Shown: positions 16,730 to 25,907, numbered from the stretch's first letter. The stretch: 64,000 nucleotides of DNA from Nitrospinaceae bacterium (GCA_028278405.1 JANQEK010000029.1:1-64000), one strand, 5' to 3'. The notes: a model not told the origin generated them from the letters alone. Numbers and translations are program-made.

Positions 16730-18304
16730 ATGCGCGGAAAAACCAGTTCAAAAATTTTGTTGGGGATGACCTTTGTTCTCCTTGCGCTCTTTCTGGTCAA
16801 TCCCATTGGATTTCAATCCGGCCCCTTACGGACTCAAACCGCCCATGCCGGTTTCTTTGACGACGACCTGGACGTTTTCGAAGAAGTCCTGGAGCTGGTA
16901 GCGGACAACTACGTTTATCCGCCGGATTTCAAAAAACTGTTCACCGCATCAATCGATGCCATGGTGAAAACGGTGGAGAAGGAAAACCTTTCCATCACAC
17001 CCGTGTATTCAGGAAAAACCCTGGAAGCTAACGGGAAGAAATTCAGCTATCGGTTGAGTTTCAATAAAGATGACAATATGCAGGCCCTGCAAGGCGTGTA
17101 TGAGTTCATCAGCCGGGAATTCAAAAGCAAGGTTTCCAAGAAAGACCTGGAAAAAGCCGGTATTGACGGATTGATGGATTCTCTCGATCTCTATTCGCTT
17201 TATATGGACAAGGAGGAATTTGAGGCCTCCATGAGAGATACCGAAGGCCAATACGGCGGGGTAGGCATGGTTATTACTCTGGTGGATAACCGGTTGACCG
17301 TCGTGCGGGTGTTAAAAAACTCACCTTCAGCCCGGGCGGGGGTTCTTCCGCAGGACATCATCACGCGGGTAGATGGGGAAGAAATCAAGGGAATGCAGAT
17401 TCATGAGTTAGCGGCAAAACTCCGGGGCTATCCCAACACCCAGGTCGATATTGATATCTACCGGCCTTCGACCAAAGTCACCCAGCTCACCACGCTCACG
17501 CGGGAGATCATTTCCATCGAAACGGTGCAGTACAAGTTCCTTGGGGATCATACCGGTTATATCCGTATCAGCAGTTTTTCCAAGCAAACCAATGACCAAT
17601 TGGAAGAAGCTCTCGAAAAAGGGGAAAAAGACGGTGTGCAGGCGCTCGTTCTGGACCTTCGGGACAACCCCGGAGGACTGCTGAGTCAATCGGTCAAAGT
17701 CGCCAGCCACTTCCTGGAAGAGGGGCATCTTGTTGTTTACACGCAGGGGCGCGACCGCAATGATATCCAGCAATACGAGTCCGTCTACGATGATCGCTGG
17801 AGCAAAAAACCGCTGGCAGTTTTAATCAATAGCCACAGTGCCAGCGCATCGGAGATTGTTTCGGGTTCTCTCAAGGATGCCGGTAAAGCGCTGATCCTGG
17901 GGGAACGCTCTTACGGCAAGGGGTCGGTGCAGACTATCTTCCGTATGAGTGATTCATCCGGCCTGCGTCTCACCACCTCCAAATACTACACCCCCTCGGG
18001 AATCGACATTACCGTCAACGGCATTGTTCCAGAAATCCAAATCGAACGGGATATTACCGGCCTACCCAATGATAACGCTCCCTCCAACAAATCCAAAGAC
18101 GCCAAAACTCAGATCGTCAAACCTATTGTCTTGAAGGAATCGGAACTTCAAAAATTCCTTAAAAAGCGTGGAGAGAAGGTCAACGAAGATACCGACCTAC
18201 TGGTTGTGTTCGCCAAAATAGCGATCAACAGTTCACCCCAACTGACCAAGGGCCATGCCCTCGCCAAAGCCCGGGAACTGGCCGAAAACATCCACCACTA
18301 TTAA
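16730..18304 (+). CDS. C-terminal processing peptidase, S41 family (CtpA/Prc-like)
   Basis: 524 residues. An N-terminal signal or anchor (ILLGMTFVLLALFLVNPIGF) precedes a variable region of ~130 residues, then a PDZ domain (GQYGGVGMVITL ... VRVLKNSPSARAGVLPQDIITRVDG). The S41 catalytic domain contains the Ser in SHSASASEIVSG and the Lys in ERSYGKGSVQT, which form the Ser-Lys dyad, and LRDNPGGLLSQSV. These proteases trim C-termini of exported proteins. It starts 11 nt after the DsbA-like gene. The pre-PDZ insert is longer than in classical CtpA and unlike known domains. Confidence 0.9.
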   Translation: MRGKTSSKILLGMTFVLLALFLVNPIGFQSGPLRTQTAHAGFFDDDLDVFEEVLELVADNYVYPPDFKKLFTASIDAMVKTVEKENLSITPVYSGKTLEANGKKFSYRLSFNKDDNMQALQGVYEFISREFKSKVSKKDLEKAGIDGLMDSLDLYSLYMDKEEFEASMRDTEGQYGGVGMVITLVDNRLTVVRVLKNSPSARAGVLPQDIITRVDGEEIKGMQIHELAAKLRGYPNTQVDIDIYRPSTKVTQLTTLTREIISIETVQYKFLGDHTGYIRISSFSKQTNDQLEEALEKGEKDGVQALVLDLRDNPGGLLSQSVKVASHFLEEGHLVVYTQGRDRNDIQQYESVYDDRWSKKPLAVLINSHSASASEIVSGSLKDAGKALILGERSYGKGSVQTIFRMSDSSGLRLTTSKYYTPSGIDITVNGIVPEIQIERDITGLPNDNAPSNKSKDAKTQIVKPIVLKESELQKFLKKRGEKVNEDTDLLVVFAKIAINSSPQLTKGHALAKARELAENIHHY

Positions 18305-18349
18305 CCTTTACACCTAAACCACCTGTTTGAACAATGGAGTGACGCGGTA

Positions 18350-18592
18350 ATGAACATCATTAACATCGATTATGAAAAAGGAATTGTCCAAAGCGATTTT
18401 AAAGAGTGGCAAATCGTGTGCAACGATTCCAACAAGTTTTTATTGTTGCAGAGAGAAGAAAACGGCCGGTTTCATGCCGCCGAAGCGGATGTTAAAAAGA
18501 AACATCTCTGGGAAGTCAAGGAGATCACTTTCCGCGCGCCTCAGGGAGAAATTTACGTGTTTGAGGAAGACTCGGGAATCATCAAACTTTAA
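18350..18592 (+). CDS. Small conserved-looking hypothetical protein
   Basis: 80 residues; starts at the ATG 18350, 46 nt after ctpA. Basic-acidic mixture with no signal peptide; predicted mainly beta-strand with regular hydrophobic spacing (WQIVCNDSNKFLLLQREENG, ITFRAPQGEIYVFEEDSGII). No recognised family. It converges with the LRR gene on the opposite strand, only 22 nt apart. Confidence 0.55.
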   Translation: MNIINIDYEKGIVQSDFKEWQIVCNDSNKFLLLQREENGRFHAAEADVKKKHLWEVKEITFRAPQGEIYVFEEDSGIIKL

Positions 18593-18613
18593 ACCACTTT
18601 TTCAATTCCATCC

Positions 18614-19201
18614 TTAAAACAACTTCAACGATTTCAGGTGAGATAAATCTTTTTTGAGAGTTTTTTTGGTTGCGTCGGCTAGAAAGTTGCCGCGCAGGTC
18701 CAGCTTCTTTAACTTTGGAAACGTTTTGGTTTTCGCAAGCGCCAATGCCCCGGCATCCCGAATTTCATTCCATCCCAGACTCAGTTTTTTAAGATTGGGA
18801 AATCCTTTCGATTGCGCCAGTGCCACCGTACCATTGTCCAATAAATAATTGTGCTTCAACTCCAGAGACTTGAGCTTGCCGAAGACTTTGGATTCGGCAA
18901 TCAGTTTGGCCCCTTTTTCCGAAATCTTGTTGTAACGGAGGTCCAGCTTGGTCACTTTCTTGAGGAATTTTTTGGAGAGCAATATCTTTACACCCTGATC
19001 ACCGATTTTTTTCCCAGAAAGATTCAGGGTTTTGCCGTTCGCGGACAACCCGTCCTTAAATATCTTTTCGAAATCCAGCTCGGACTGATCAAAAACGTCT
19101 TTCTGATCGAAAAACTGAGCATGAGCACCCGTCCCTGAAAGTATCAGGATCAGCACAACTGCCAATAGACTGGAAAAAACGGTTTTCAAGCGCAAGGTCA
19201 A
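18614..19201 (-). CDS. Secreted leucine-rich repeat protein (ribonuclease-inhibitor type)
   Basis: 195 residues. A signal peptide (TVFSSLLAVVLILILSGTGAHA) is followed by at least five leucine-rich repeats of the RNI type, e.g. KLDLRYNKISEKGAKLIAES, SLELKHNYLLDNGTVALAQS, KLSLGWNEIRDAGALALAKT and KLDLRGNFLADATKKTL. Each repeat gives a beta-strand and a helix that stack into a curved solenoid suited to binding proteins. It sits 3 nt after the companion LRR gene, which lacks a signal, so one operon supplies a cytoplasmic and an exported version. Highly Lys-rich. Confidence 0.8.
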   Translation of the reverse strand: MTLRLKTVFSSLLAVVLILILSGTGAHAQFFDQKDVFDQSELDFEKIFKDGLSANGKTLNLSGKKIGDQGVKILLSKKFLKKVTKLDLRYNKISEKGAKLIAESKVFGKLKSLELKHNYLLDNGTVALAQSKGFPNLKKLSLGWNEIRDAGALALAKTKTFPKLKKLDLRGNFLADATKKTLKKDLSHLKSLKLF

Positions 19202-19204
19202 CGG

Positions 19205-19735
19205 TTAATCCTCATCGTCGTCATCTTCAGGTTCCTGATACTCGAACTCGTCGAGGTCATCGACAAACAGATGGCACAGACGGGTCCGGCATTTCGCCTT
19301 TTTCAGCGCTTCGATTCCCTCACGCCGCACACGATTGGCACTGATGTAGAGATGGGTAACCTTGTTCAGCACCTCGGATTCGGCAATGGCGATCGCGCCC
19401 TCGTCCTCGATCAAATTGCCGTACAGCCCCAGCTTTTTCAGCCTGGAGAAGTGTGGGGAATTCGCAATCGCCTTCACCCCGTCGTCACTGATGACATTCC
19501 CGTACAAATCGAGTTCGGTCAGGTTTTTGAAATACTCACAGCCGGCAATATCCTTCGCTCCTTCATCGCTGATACTGTTATTGGGCAGTCTTAACGACCG
19601 CAGCTTGCCGCGTTTCAATTGAGGGGACTGGGTGATTTCCCGCGCCCCTTTATCCCCCAGGTTATAATTACTGAGATCCAGGCTCCGTTTGTCCGGACTC
19701 AGAAACTGTTTGATCAAATACTCGGTACTGGCCAC
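19205..19735 (-). CDS. Cytoplasmic leucine-rich repeat protein with acidic tail
   Basis: 176 residues with no signal peptide. Four to five RNI-type leucine-rich repeats (SLDLSNYNLGDKGAREITQS, SLRLPNNSISDEGAKDIAG, ELDLYGNVISDDGVKAIANS, KLGLYGNLIEDEGAIAIAES) are followed by a strongly acidic tail (EYQEPEDDDDED). Repeats are near-periodic at ~26-28 residues. The pair with 18614-19201 share repeat type and probably arose by duplication. Function unknown; such solenoids usually bind other proteins. Confidence 0.75.
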   Translation of the reverse strand: MASTEYLIKQFLSPDKRSLDLSNYNLGDKGAREITQSPQLKRGKLRSLRLPNNSISDEGAKDIAGCEYFKNLTELDLYGNVISDDGVKAIANSPHFSRLKKLGLYGNLIEDEGAIAIAESEVLNKVTHLYISANRVRREGIEALKKAKCRTRLCHLFVDDLDEFEYQEPEDDDDED

Positions 19736-19919
19736 AGATTAATTCCCTTCCTTGACAGAATGCCGTTCCGCCTCTAGAGCCTCGCGGATTTATAAGATAA
19801 TTGGGTAGTTAGGGAAGTATACCACAGGTCGCACGGAGGTTTGACACCTGGAAATCGAGAGTACATTTGATGTCCGTGGGAAAAGGACATCTTCGCATTA
19901 TTTGGGAAATGGGGATCAA

Positions 19920-22556
19920 CTAAGCGCCCAGAAATCGGTCCTGCACCAGCGTGACCTCTTCCTCCCGCGAATGGATCAAGCCATTGATGCGGGCATCCCT
20001 GAGGGTTTTAAACACCGTCTTGAAAACCGGCCCCGGCTTGATGCCCATATGAATCAAATCGTCACCGGTGAGGGACAGTTGAGCCGAGTCGTGATACTCG
20101 GTAAAAAACCGCAGGATGTGTTTATTGATCTGCTCACTTCCGGAGACCGCCATCAATAACAAGACTGCCTCAGGTGAAAGGTCCGACAGCAGATTGTATA
20201 TCTCGCTGGGTTGGAGTTTGGATTTCTTCTTAAACGTTTTGAGACGGGATTTACAATGATCCAAATCTTCCCGTATCCGCCGACGCTGTTTCTGGGACAG
20301 GTGAAGTCTCGTTGCGGCCCGTGAAATTTCGCGGCCATCGAGAGAATACAGCATCGCCAGCAGATAGACATACCCGTCGTCGCAGTCCTGCACGAGATGT
20401 ACAATACGTGACAGAGAAAACACTTTCTCCACCCGCTCGATCACTTCGAAATCTTTTTTATGCTTCAGCACCTTGGGATGAATAAACTGGAGCAGATCCA
20501 ACTCCTTCATCCGACGCAGGCAATTCAACGGATTGGGTTCCTTCAGGATCAACACCAGTTCGTTGTAGAGCCGGGCTCCGCTCAACTTCTCGATAAACTT
20601 TTTCTTCACAGCGTGTTTGATAAACGATTCCGTCTGTTTGCCGATGCGGAATCCCAGTCGCTGCTCGAAGCGAATGGCGCGGAACGCACGGGAAGGATCT
20701 TCAATAAAACTCAGATTGTGGAGCACTCGCACAACCTTGTCTTTCAGGTCTCGCTGGCCGTTGAAATAATCGAGCAGAGAAAATGCGTCCTTGCCGTTGA
20801 CCTTGAGGGCCAGGCTGTTGAACGTAAAATCGCGGCGGAACAGGTCCGACTTGATAGAACTCATTTCCACCGTAGGTAAAGCCGCAGGATGCTTGTAGTA
20901 CTCGGTCCGTGCCGTCGCGACATCCACTTTGGACCCATCCGGCAGGCAGATCACCGAAGTACCGAATTTCTGATGACTCACCACCCTGGCGTTCAATTCT
21001 TTTCCCAGGGCCTTCGCAAACTGGATACCATCGTTTTCGATCACGATATCCATGTCATAGTTATCGATGCGCAACAGCAGGTCGCGCACAAAGCCGCCCA
21101 CCACATAGGCCGACACTCCCTGGCGGTCTGCCACCTGGGCAACGGTGTGCAAAAGAGACATGATGGCTTTCGGCAGTCGTTCCGCCATGAGACTTTTGAG
21201 GTGTTTAACGGCCACTTCACCGCGCTCCAGCAGTGATGCATAGGGACCGGTCGAATAACGCGACAAATCCTGATGCAAAATCCGTAACAGATCACCGCGG
21301 CTCACGATCCCCACCAAATGGCCGCTTTTAGGATTCACCACCGGAACCACCTTTTGCTTGTCCTCAATAATGGTCGGGATGATCGTTTTGAAATACGCAT
21401 CCGGTGTAGTCACCGAATATTCGCGGGCCATTACTTCTTCAGCCCTGGCCCTGGCCATTTTATGGTGCAGGGCTTTTTCCACCGTCTGCCGTGTAATGAT
21501 GCCTACAGGTTTTTTCCCTGAAAGGACCGGCAGGGTGTTCAGATTGAACCGGGTCATCTTTTTCTCCGTTTGCTCCAGCGTATCTCCCGCTTTCACCGCA
21601 ATCACCGGGTAGTGCATCACTTCCTGGATGCGGTTGAGCGGCTCCACCTTGTCGTTTAAAACGGATATGAGTTTTTCACGCACTTGAGCCAGGGTGAGGT
21701 CCCTTGTACTGGCAGCCGCGGCATTGGCATGTCCGCCTCCTCCGAATTCCCGCACCATATGGGCCACGTTGATTGCATCCGTCCGACTTCGACCGATCAG
21801 GTACACCCGGGATTCGAGAAGAATCAAGGCAAACGCCGCATTCAGGTTTTCGAGTTCCATCAATCGATACACCACCACTGCCAAGTCCCCAACGTAATAA
21901 TCCAGCGATGCGGTGCACAACGCCACATCCACCCCATTGATGTTGTGAACCTCCAGGTTTTTGATCAAATCGTTCATCACACCCAACTGCTCATCGTTCA
22001 AACGTGCTTCGACAAACTCCGCAACTGTGTTTAAGTCGGCACCCTCGGCCACCAGGCGGCCCACGGCATGAAAGTCCTCCGGAGTGGTTGAAACGGAAAT
22101 CAGCGAATGGGTGTCCTGATAAATACCCAAAGTCATCAAGGTGCATTCTTCAGGCGACAGATCGATACCGCGTTCTGCCAACTCTTCACACAGAATGGTG
22201 GCGGAGGATCCACGCTTTCGGATCACAGACTGGTCGGCTTTCAGGGGATTCACCACATCCAGATGATGGTCGTAGACGTGGACCTCCACGCCTTCTTTAC
22301 CCAAAAGATTTTTGAAAATTCCGATGCGCTCCGGGTCCCGGGTGTCAACCACGATCAGGCGGGTGATCTGTTCAAGATCCACATCCTTGATCTTGGAAAA
22401 ATGGAATGGGGGATTGACGGCTTTCAGGTATTCCTGCAGGGGTTTTTCCATGGATCCGGAAAATACCATTTTAGCTTCCGGATACAATTTTTGCGCGGCA
22501 ACCATCGCGGCCATGCAATCAAAGTCAGCGCTGAAATGTGTGGTTATGACCTGCAT
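19920..22556 (-). CDS. DHH-CBS-tRNA nucleotidyltransferase fusion (CCA/A-adding enzyme)
   Basis: 878 residues. The N-terminal ~300 residues form a DHH/DHHA1 phosphoesterase-like module (HFSADFDCMAAMVAA, VVDTRDPER, VYDHHLDVVN, FGGGGHANAAAAS). Two CBS domains follow at about 310-430 (VMHYPVIAVKAGDTLEQTEKK, VMAREYSVTTPD). The C-terminal half is a class II nucleotidyltransferase: VVGGFVRDLLLRIDNYDMDIVIEND holds the catalytic DxD, then RRDFTFNSLALKV and DPSRAFRAIRFEQRLGF. Such fusions act as A-adding enzymes or full CCA enzymes on tRNA 3' ends in Aquifex- and delta-type lineages. The DHH-CBS part may be regulatory. It starts 46 nt beyond the DsbD-N-like gene. Confidence 0.88.
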   Translation of the reverse strand: MQVITTHFSADFDCMAAMVAAQKLYPEAKMVFSGSMEKPLQEYLKAVNPPFHFSKIKDVDLEQITRLIVVDTRDPERIGIFKNLLGKEGVEVHVYDHHLDVVNPLKADQSVIRKRGSSATILCEELAERGIDLSPEECTLMTLGIYQDTHSLISVSTTPEDFHAVGRLVAEGADLNTVAEFVEARLNDEQLGVMNDLIKNLEVHNINGVDVALCTASLDYYVGDLAVVVYRLMELENLNAAFALILLESRVYLIGRSRTDAINVAHMVREFGGGGHANAAAASTRDLTLAQVREKLISVLNDKVEPLNRIQEVMHYPVIAVKAGDTLEQTEKKMTRFNLNTLPVLSGKKPVGIITRQTVEKALHHKMARARAEEVMAREYSVTTPDAYFKTIIPTIIEDKQKVVPVVNPKSGHLVGIVSRGDLLRILHQDLSRYSTGPYASLLERGEVAVKHLKSLMAERLPKAIMSLLHTVAQVADRQGVSAYVVGGFVRDLLLRIDNYDMDIVIENDGIQFAKALGKELNARVVSHQKFGTSVICLPDGSKVDVATARTEYYKHPAALPTVEMSSIKSDLFRRDFTFNSLALKVNGKDAFSLLDYFNGQRDLKDKVVRVLHNLSFIEDPSRAFRAIRFEQRLGFRIGKQTESFIKHAVKKKFIEKLSGARLYNELVLILKEPNPLNCLRRMKELDLLQFIHPKVLKHKKDFEVIERVEKVFSLSRIVHLVQDCDDGYVYLLAMLYSLDGREISRAATRLHLSQKQRRRIREDLDHCKSRLKTFKKKSKLQPSEIYNLLSDLSPEAVLLLMAVSGSEQINKHILRFFTEYHDSAQLSLTGDDLIHMGIKPGPVFKTVFKTLRDARINGLIHSREEEVTLVQDRFLGA

Positions 22557-22602
22557 GCTGTTTGGGAAATTAGGGGTTTCCAGAGGATGAGAACCCGAAA
22601 TT

Positions 22603-23205
22603 TCAACCGGTCTCGTCCGCTTTCTCTATAACTATAACACGGGTTTTGAACACCATTTCCTGAGGCAGGGTACAAATGCGGTTGTCGCAGGTTCGAAAAT
22701 GGAGGATTCCAGATAGCGGATACGTGCCCGGCTTCAATCCTTTGGGCACGGAAAACTGGTGAGTGAATTCGACGCGGCCGGAGTGGGTTTTCATTATTTT
22801 TTCCATGACCTCATCACGGACCAGCTTGGGAGGCATCTCCTGCCAGTGCCCTTCGGGGTCGAACACCAGCGCTTCTAGCTCTATCCGGGTGGCCACCGTT
22901 TCATCATCGGATTGTTTTTCGAGTGAGTACATGTGCCATCCTTCCTCTAAAAAAGCCGCCAGGTGCAACCAGAAAGTTTCTCCCGGGCGCACTTTATTTT
23001 TATCGGGCATGGCTTCCAATCGAAGAGGCTTGTGCTCGCTTTTGGCTTTTTCAAACTTCTGATAGGAGTCAAACGCGTATCCTGAAGAAGCAACAATGAG
23101 GCAAATACAAAAGAAACCCAGCCCCGAAATGAAGGGTAATACCGTGACATACAGCCACCCGTCTGCATCGAGCCGGACCCTTTTTCTTGATCGGAAGTCA
23201 GACAC
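22603..23205 (-). CDS. DsbD N-terminal-like domain protein
   Basis: About 200 residues from the GTG at 23205. The open frame reaches 23517 but that part overlaps the DsbA-like gene and is not coding-like. A hydrophobic N-terminus (YVTVLPFISGLGFFCICLIVASSGYA) is a signal peptide or anchor. The remainder has the pattern of the periplasmic DsbD-alpha domain: PGETFWLHLAAFLEEGWHMYS, then FTHQFSVPKGLKPGTYPLSG and a Cys pair (FRTCDNRICTLPQEMVFK). It would relay reducing equivalents in the periplasm. It follows a SurA/DsbA fusion by 19 nt, forming a thiol-redox operon. The start choice is the least certain point. Confidence 0.65.
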   Translation of the reverse strand: MSDFRSRKRVRLDADGWLYVTVLPFISGLGFFCICLIVASSGYAFDSYQKFEKAKSEHKPLRLEAMPDKNKVRPGETFWLHLAAFLEEGWHMYSLEKQSDDETVATRIELEALVFDPEGHWQEMPPKLVRDEVMEKIMKTHSGRVEFTHQFSVPKGLKPGTYPLSGILHFRTCDNRICTLPQEMVFKTRVIVIEKADETG

Positions 23206-23224
23206 AATCAACAACTTTCTTAAA

Positions 23225-24328
23225 CTATTCTTCGGAATGATTGAGGTATTTTTCGATGAGGTTGATGAATTTTGAAGACTCAACGGCGCCGGAGAACATT
23301 TCTCCGTTGATCGTGGCGGTGGATTGATTATAGGTACCGATGATAAAAGTGGGAGTGCCCTGGATACCCAGAGATATTCCTTCTTCGAAATCGTTCTGAA
23401 CCCGCTTCTGGTATTTTCCGGAGTCCAGGCATCTTTCGAACGACGGGATGTCCCGAACCCCTGCACGCCTGGCATTCCTAATGATCTCCAGCTTGCTTTG
23501 CTGAAGACGACGGGCATCCATAAAAATCAGGTTTTGAAACTGCCAGAATCGGCCCTGATCCCGGGCGCATTCCACGGCTTCCGACAGCCCTCTCGCTTCA
23601 CGGTGAAGCGGGAAATGACGATAGCCGAACTGCACGGAATCCGAATACTTTCTACGAAGCTCCCTCAGAGTTCCCTGAACTTTTTTGCAAAATGGACATA
23701 GAAAGTCGGAGTATTCCATCACAAAAACTTTCCGTCCCTGAGCATTCTTTCCTCTAAACCACAGGACAGCCGAACCCACATTGGCTTTCAAAAGAAAATC
23801 ATTGGGCGGTTTGAAGTAATCCACCACCCATCCCTTTTCCACGGCCATCTGGTATCTGGCATCCAAATCCGCCATAAAACCCTGACGCCGCATTTTTTCC
23901 AGGTAATTTCGAATCTGGCCCTGAAGCTGTTCCAGACTGCCGAGCTCCTTGATCCCCGCTTCGTTAAAGTAAAATTCCTGAATGTCCTTTTGCGTTATTT
24001 GTGGATCGTCTTGTGATTCGAGTTCGGGATGGGTTTCGACCAGTGACTTCATGACCTTCTGTTTCAGCAGCGCTCTTTGCATTTGATACAAGCGCATCAT
24101 CATTTCATGTATCTGGGCATTTTTGAGATCATCCAGGAGGATAGGATGCCCTTCGGCTATAGCAACCACAGGGTTGTTCGAATAGGTGTCAAAGCTCTCT
24201 GCTTTGTTCTCTTCTTGAGGCTGCGCCAGAATAGGTTTTGATTGAGTGAAACTCAGGAATAGAGTTGCCAGGAAAAAGGGGAAACCGAGTTTAAAAATAC
24301 CATGCATAACTGATCCCAAGACTTTCAA
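23225..24328 (-). CDS. Periplasmic DsbA-type oxidoreductase with long N-terminal helical region
   Basis: 367 residues (start possibly at the Met at 24307). The signal peptide is IFKLGFPFFLATLFLSFTQSKPILAQ. Residues ~50-170 are helical with EGHPILLDDLKNAQIHEMMMRLYQMQRALL, resembling the N-terminal chaperone part of SurA/PpiC-type proteins. The C-terminal half is a DsbA-like thioredoxin domain with CPFC in MEYSDFLCPFCKKVQGTLRE and cis-Pro region GIQGTPTFIIG. This mix of SurA-like helices with a Dsb domain suggests a folding helper for exported, disulfide-containing proteins. It is 19 nt upstream of the DsbD-N-like gene. Confidence 0.8.
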   Translation of the reverse strand: MKVLGSVMHGIFKLGFPFFLATLFLSFTQSKPILAQPQEENKAESFDTYSNNPVVAIAEGHPILLDDLKNAQIHEMMMRLYQMQRALLKQKVMKSLVETHPELESQDDPQITQKDIQEFYFNEAGIKELGSLEQLQGQIRNYLEKMRRQGFMADLDARYQMAVEKGWVVDYFKPPNDFLLKANVGSAVLWFRGKNAQGRKVFVMEYSDFLCPFCKKVQGTLRELRRKYSDSVQFGYRHFPLHREARGLSEAVECARDQGRFWQFQNLIFMDARRLQQSKLEIIRNARRAGVRDIPSFERCLDSGKYQKRVQNDFEEGISLGIQGTPTFIIGTYNQSTATINGEMFSGAVESSKFINLIEKYLNHSEE

Positions 24329-24487
24329 AAATTGTTACCGGGCCAAGATAGGTCCACACATCCACGTCTGAGGCATATTATTATCCCTCACTGAGAATAC
24401 CCTATTATCCAACATTTGAACCATCAATCGCAATGGGATTGTCAAAAGGGAAAAAGCAGGATTTTCGGCGTCTTAAAGAAGAAAGGA

Positions 24488-24509
24488 GCGGCTGGCGCCG
24501 CCCTTTTTT
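24488..24509 (+). terminator. Hairpin with T-run downstream of mrp
   Basis: GCGGC-TGGC-GCCGC stem-loop followed by CCTTTTTT on the plus strand. It lies 50 nt past the mrp stop; read on the minus strand it also has a pyrimidine-rich tail (TCCTTTCTTCTTT), so it may terminate mrp transcription. Confidence 0.45.
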
Positions 24510-24559
24510 ACCTCACTGAAGTCCGATTTCGGGTGAAGATTTTGCTTCGCTCTCTCCGG

Positions 24560-25471
24560 TCAGCTCGCTTTGAGCGATTCTTCCGGGTTCAAAAACTTGT
24601 GACAGTTTTGCGCCAGTTCGAGGAAAGCCTTAGAGACCGCGGAATCGGGCCGGGACAAGACCACCGGCTCCCCACTGTCCGACCGAACCGCCACTTCGGC
24701 ATCAAGCGGAATGCTCCCCAGATACGGAAGGACCAGTTCCTCAGCCAGCTTTTTGCCACCGCCGCGTTTGAATACGTCGATTTCCTTAGAACAGTGCGGA
24801 CACGACATGGTACTCATATTCTCGATAATGCCGACGATGGGAACGTTACTGTCGCGGGCAAAGGAGATCATCTTGCGGGCATCCAGCAGGGCCAAATCCT
24901 GCGGCGTCGTAACAACCACACATCCATCCACTTCTCCAATGAAATCGATGATGGTGATCTGCTCGTTTCCGGTTCCAGGAGGCAGATCAATTAACAGATA
25001 ATCCAGCTCACCCCAGTTGATGTTGCCCAAGAGCTCGATAATGAAATCGTATTTAACCGCGTCGCGCCAGGCAATGTGCATATTGGGGTCTTCAATCAGA
25101 AAACCCAGAGACGCCACTTTGAGACCATTGCGCGTCTCATAAGGAAGAATCCCGTCATCCTCGGCTTTCAGGCGAACACTCTCGGCATTGATCAGTTTGG
25201 GAATGTTGGGGCCGTGCAGATCGGCATCCGCCAGCCCAACTTTAAACCCCTTTTCGGCCAATGCGATAGCCAGATTGGTGGTGACGGTGCTTTTTCCAAC
25301 ACCCCCTTTGTTACTGCCGACGATCAGCTTGAATTTGATATCGTTCATCCGGTGGTTGACCAACCAGCGGTTGTGTTCGTTATGATCGGCTTTACAATCG
25401 TTATCGTTGTTGTATTCACACATTTCGCAGGTGTGAAGCAAACGACATTCTCCGGTAACAGGTAAATCCAT
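24560..25471 (-). CDS. mrp: Mrp/NBP35-type Fe-S cluster carrier ATPase
   Basis: 303 residues. P-loop with deviant Walker A (GSNKGGVGKSTVTTNLAIALA), Walker B-like LLIDLPPGTGNEQ, and the CPHC motif (STMSCPHCSKEID) used to bridge a [4Fe-4S] cluster between subunits. The N-terminus also has a Cys-rich patch (CEMCEYNNDNDC). Members carry and transfer Fe-S clusters to apo-enzymes in the cytoplasm. Strong ribosome-binding site (GGGAGG) ahead of ATG 25471. It stands alone here, consistent with housekeeping use by the many Fe-S proteins in the window. Confidence 0.93.
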   Translation of the reverse strand: MDLPVTGECRLLHTCEMCEYNNDNDCKADHNEHNRWLVNHRMNDIKFKLIVGSNKGGVGKSTVTTNLAIALAEKGFKVGLADADLHGPNIPKLINAESVRLKAEDDGILPYETRNGLKVASLGFLIEDPNMHIAWRDAVKYDFIIELLGNINWGELDYLLIDLPPGTGNEQITIIDFIGEVDGCVVVTTPQDLALLDARKMISFARDSNVPIVGIIENMSTMSCPHCSKEIDVFKRGGGKKLAEELVLPYLGSIPLDAEVAVRSDSGEPVVLSRPDSAVSKAFLELAQNCHKFLNPEESLKAS

Positions 25472-25907
25472 TAAATCCTCCCGTGTTCCCTTTTAGTAAA
25501 AATAAAGCTTTCGCTCATTTATCTTGGACAAATAACCTTTTAAGGCTATGGGTTACCGCAAGTATATAATTATTTTTCCTGATATGGAAAGAAATAAAAG
25601 GGTTTCTCAAGGAATCGGGGGAACCAGGGCGAATTGAAAAAAAGTTGAATCCATTTTATAATGGCTCCGCTCTAAACCCTTAAATCAGAAGGCAGAACTC
25701 TATGATGCTCCCTTCTCCGGAACATCCCGGAAGTTCTTCCTTGCCCCCTGATTATCGTAATTACTTTTATTTTAATTAGTTATGCTGCCTGCATCGCTTG
25801 GATGCGGCGGAAAAAACGACCCATGAGAAACCCGGCAGGAAAGTCTCCCTTTCCAAATCCGGGTAGAATTTAATCTTTTTAACTTCTATTTCGGAGGAAG
25901 CATTTCC
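25472..25907. other. Leader region upstream of the DUF4399 gene
   Basis: 436-nt gap. It contains the perfect promoter at 25634-25662 and, downstream, a possible 25-codon ORF starting at the ATG 25701, with an AAGG-type site (unlikely to be a real gene). It then has a nested stem (CCCGG ... CCGGG around GGAAAG/CTTTCC) near 25831-25863. The transcript would have an untranslated leader of about 240 nt before the DUF4399 ORF. No other gene is visible. Confidence 0.45.
25634..25662 (+). promoter_or_regulatory. Near-perfect sigma-70 promoter
   Basis: TTGAAA (25634-25639), a 17-nt spacer and TATAAT (25657-25662) on the plus strand. It is the best sigma-70 match seen in the window and should drive the DUF4399 gene through a long leader. 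Confidence 0.6.

Noticed and set aside
23206..23517. N-terminal extension of the DsbD-N-like gene
   Set aside because: It overlaps the end of the DsbA-type gene in another frame, is Ser/Pro-rich and precedes a normal signal peptide; the start was set at the GTG 23205.
25701..25778. 25-codon ORF in the DUF4399 leader
   Set aside because: Weak ribosome-binding site and no recognisable leader-peptide feature such as runs of one amino acid.
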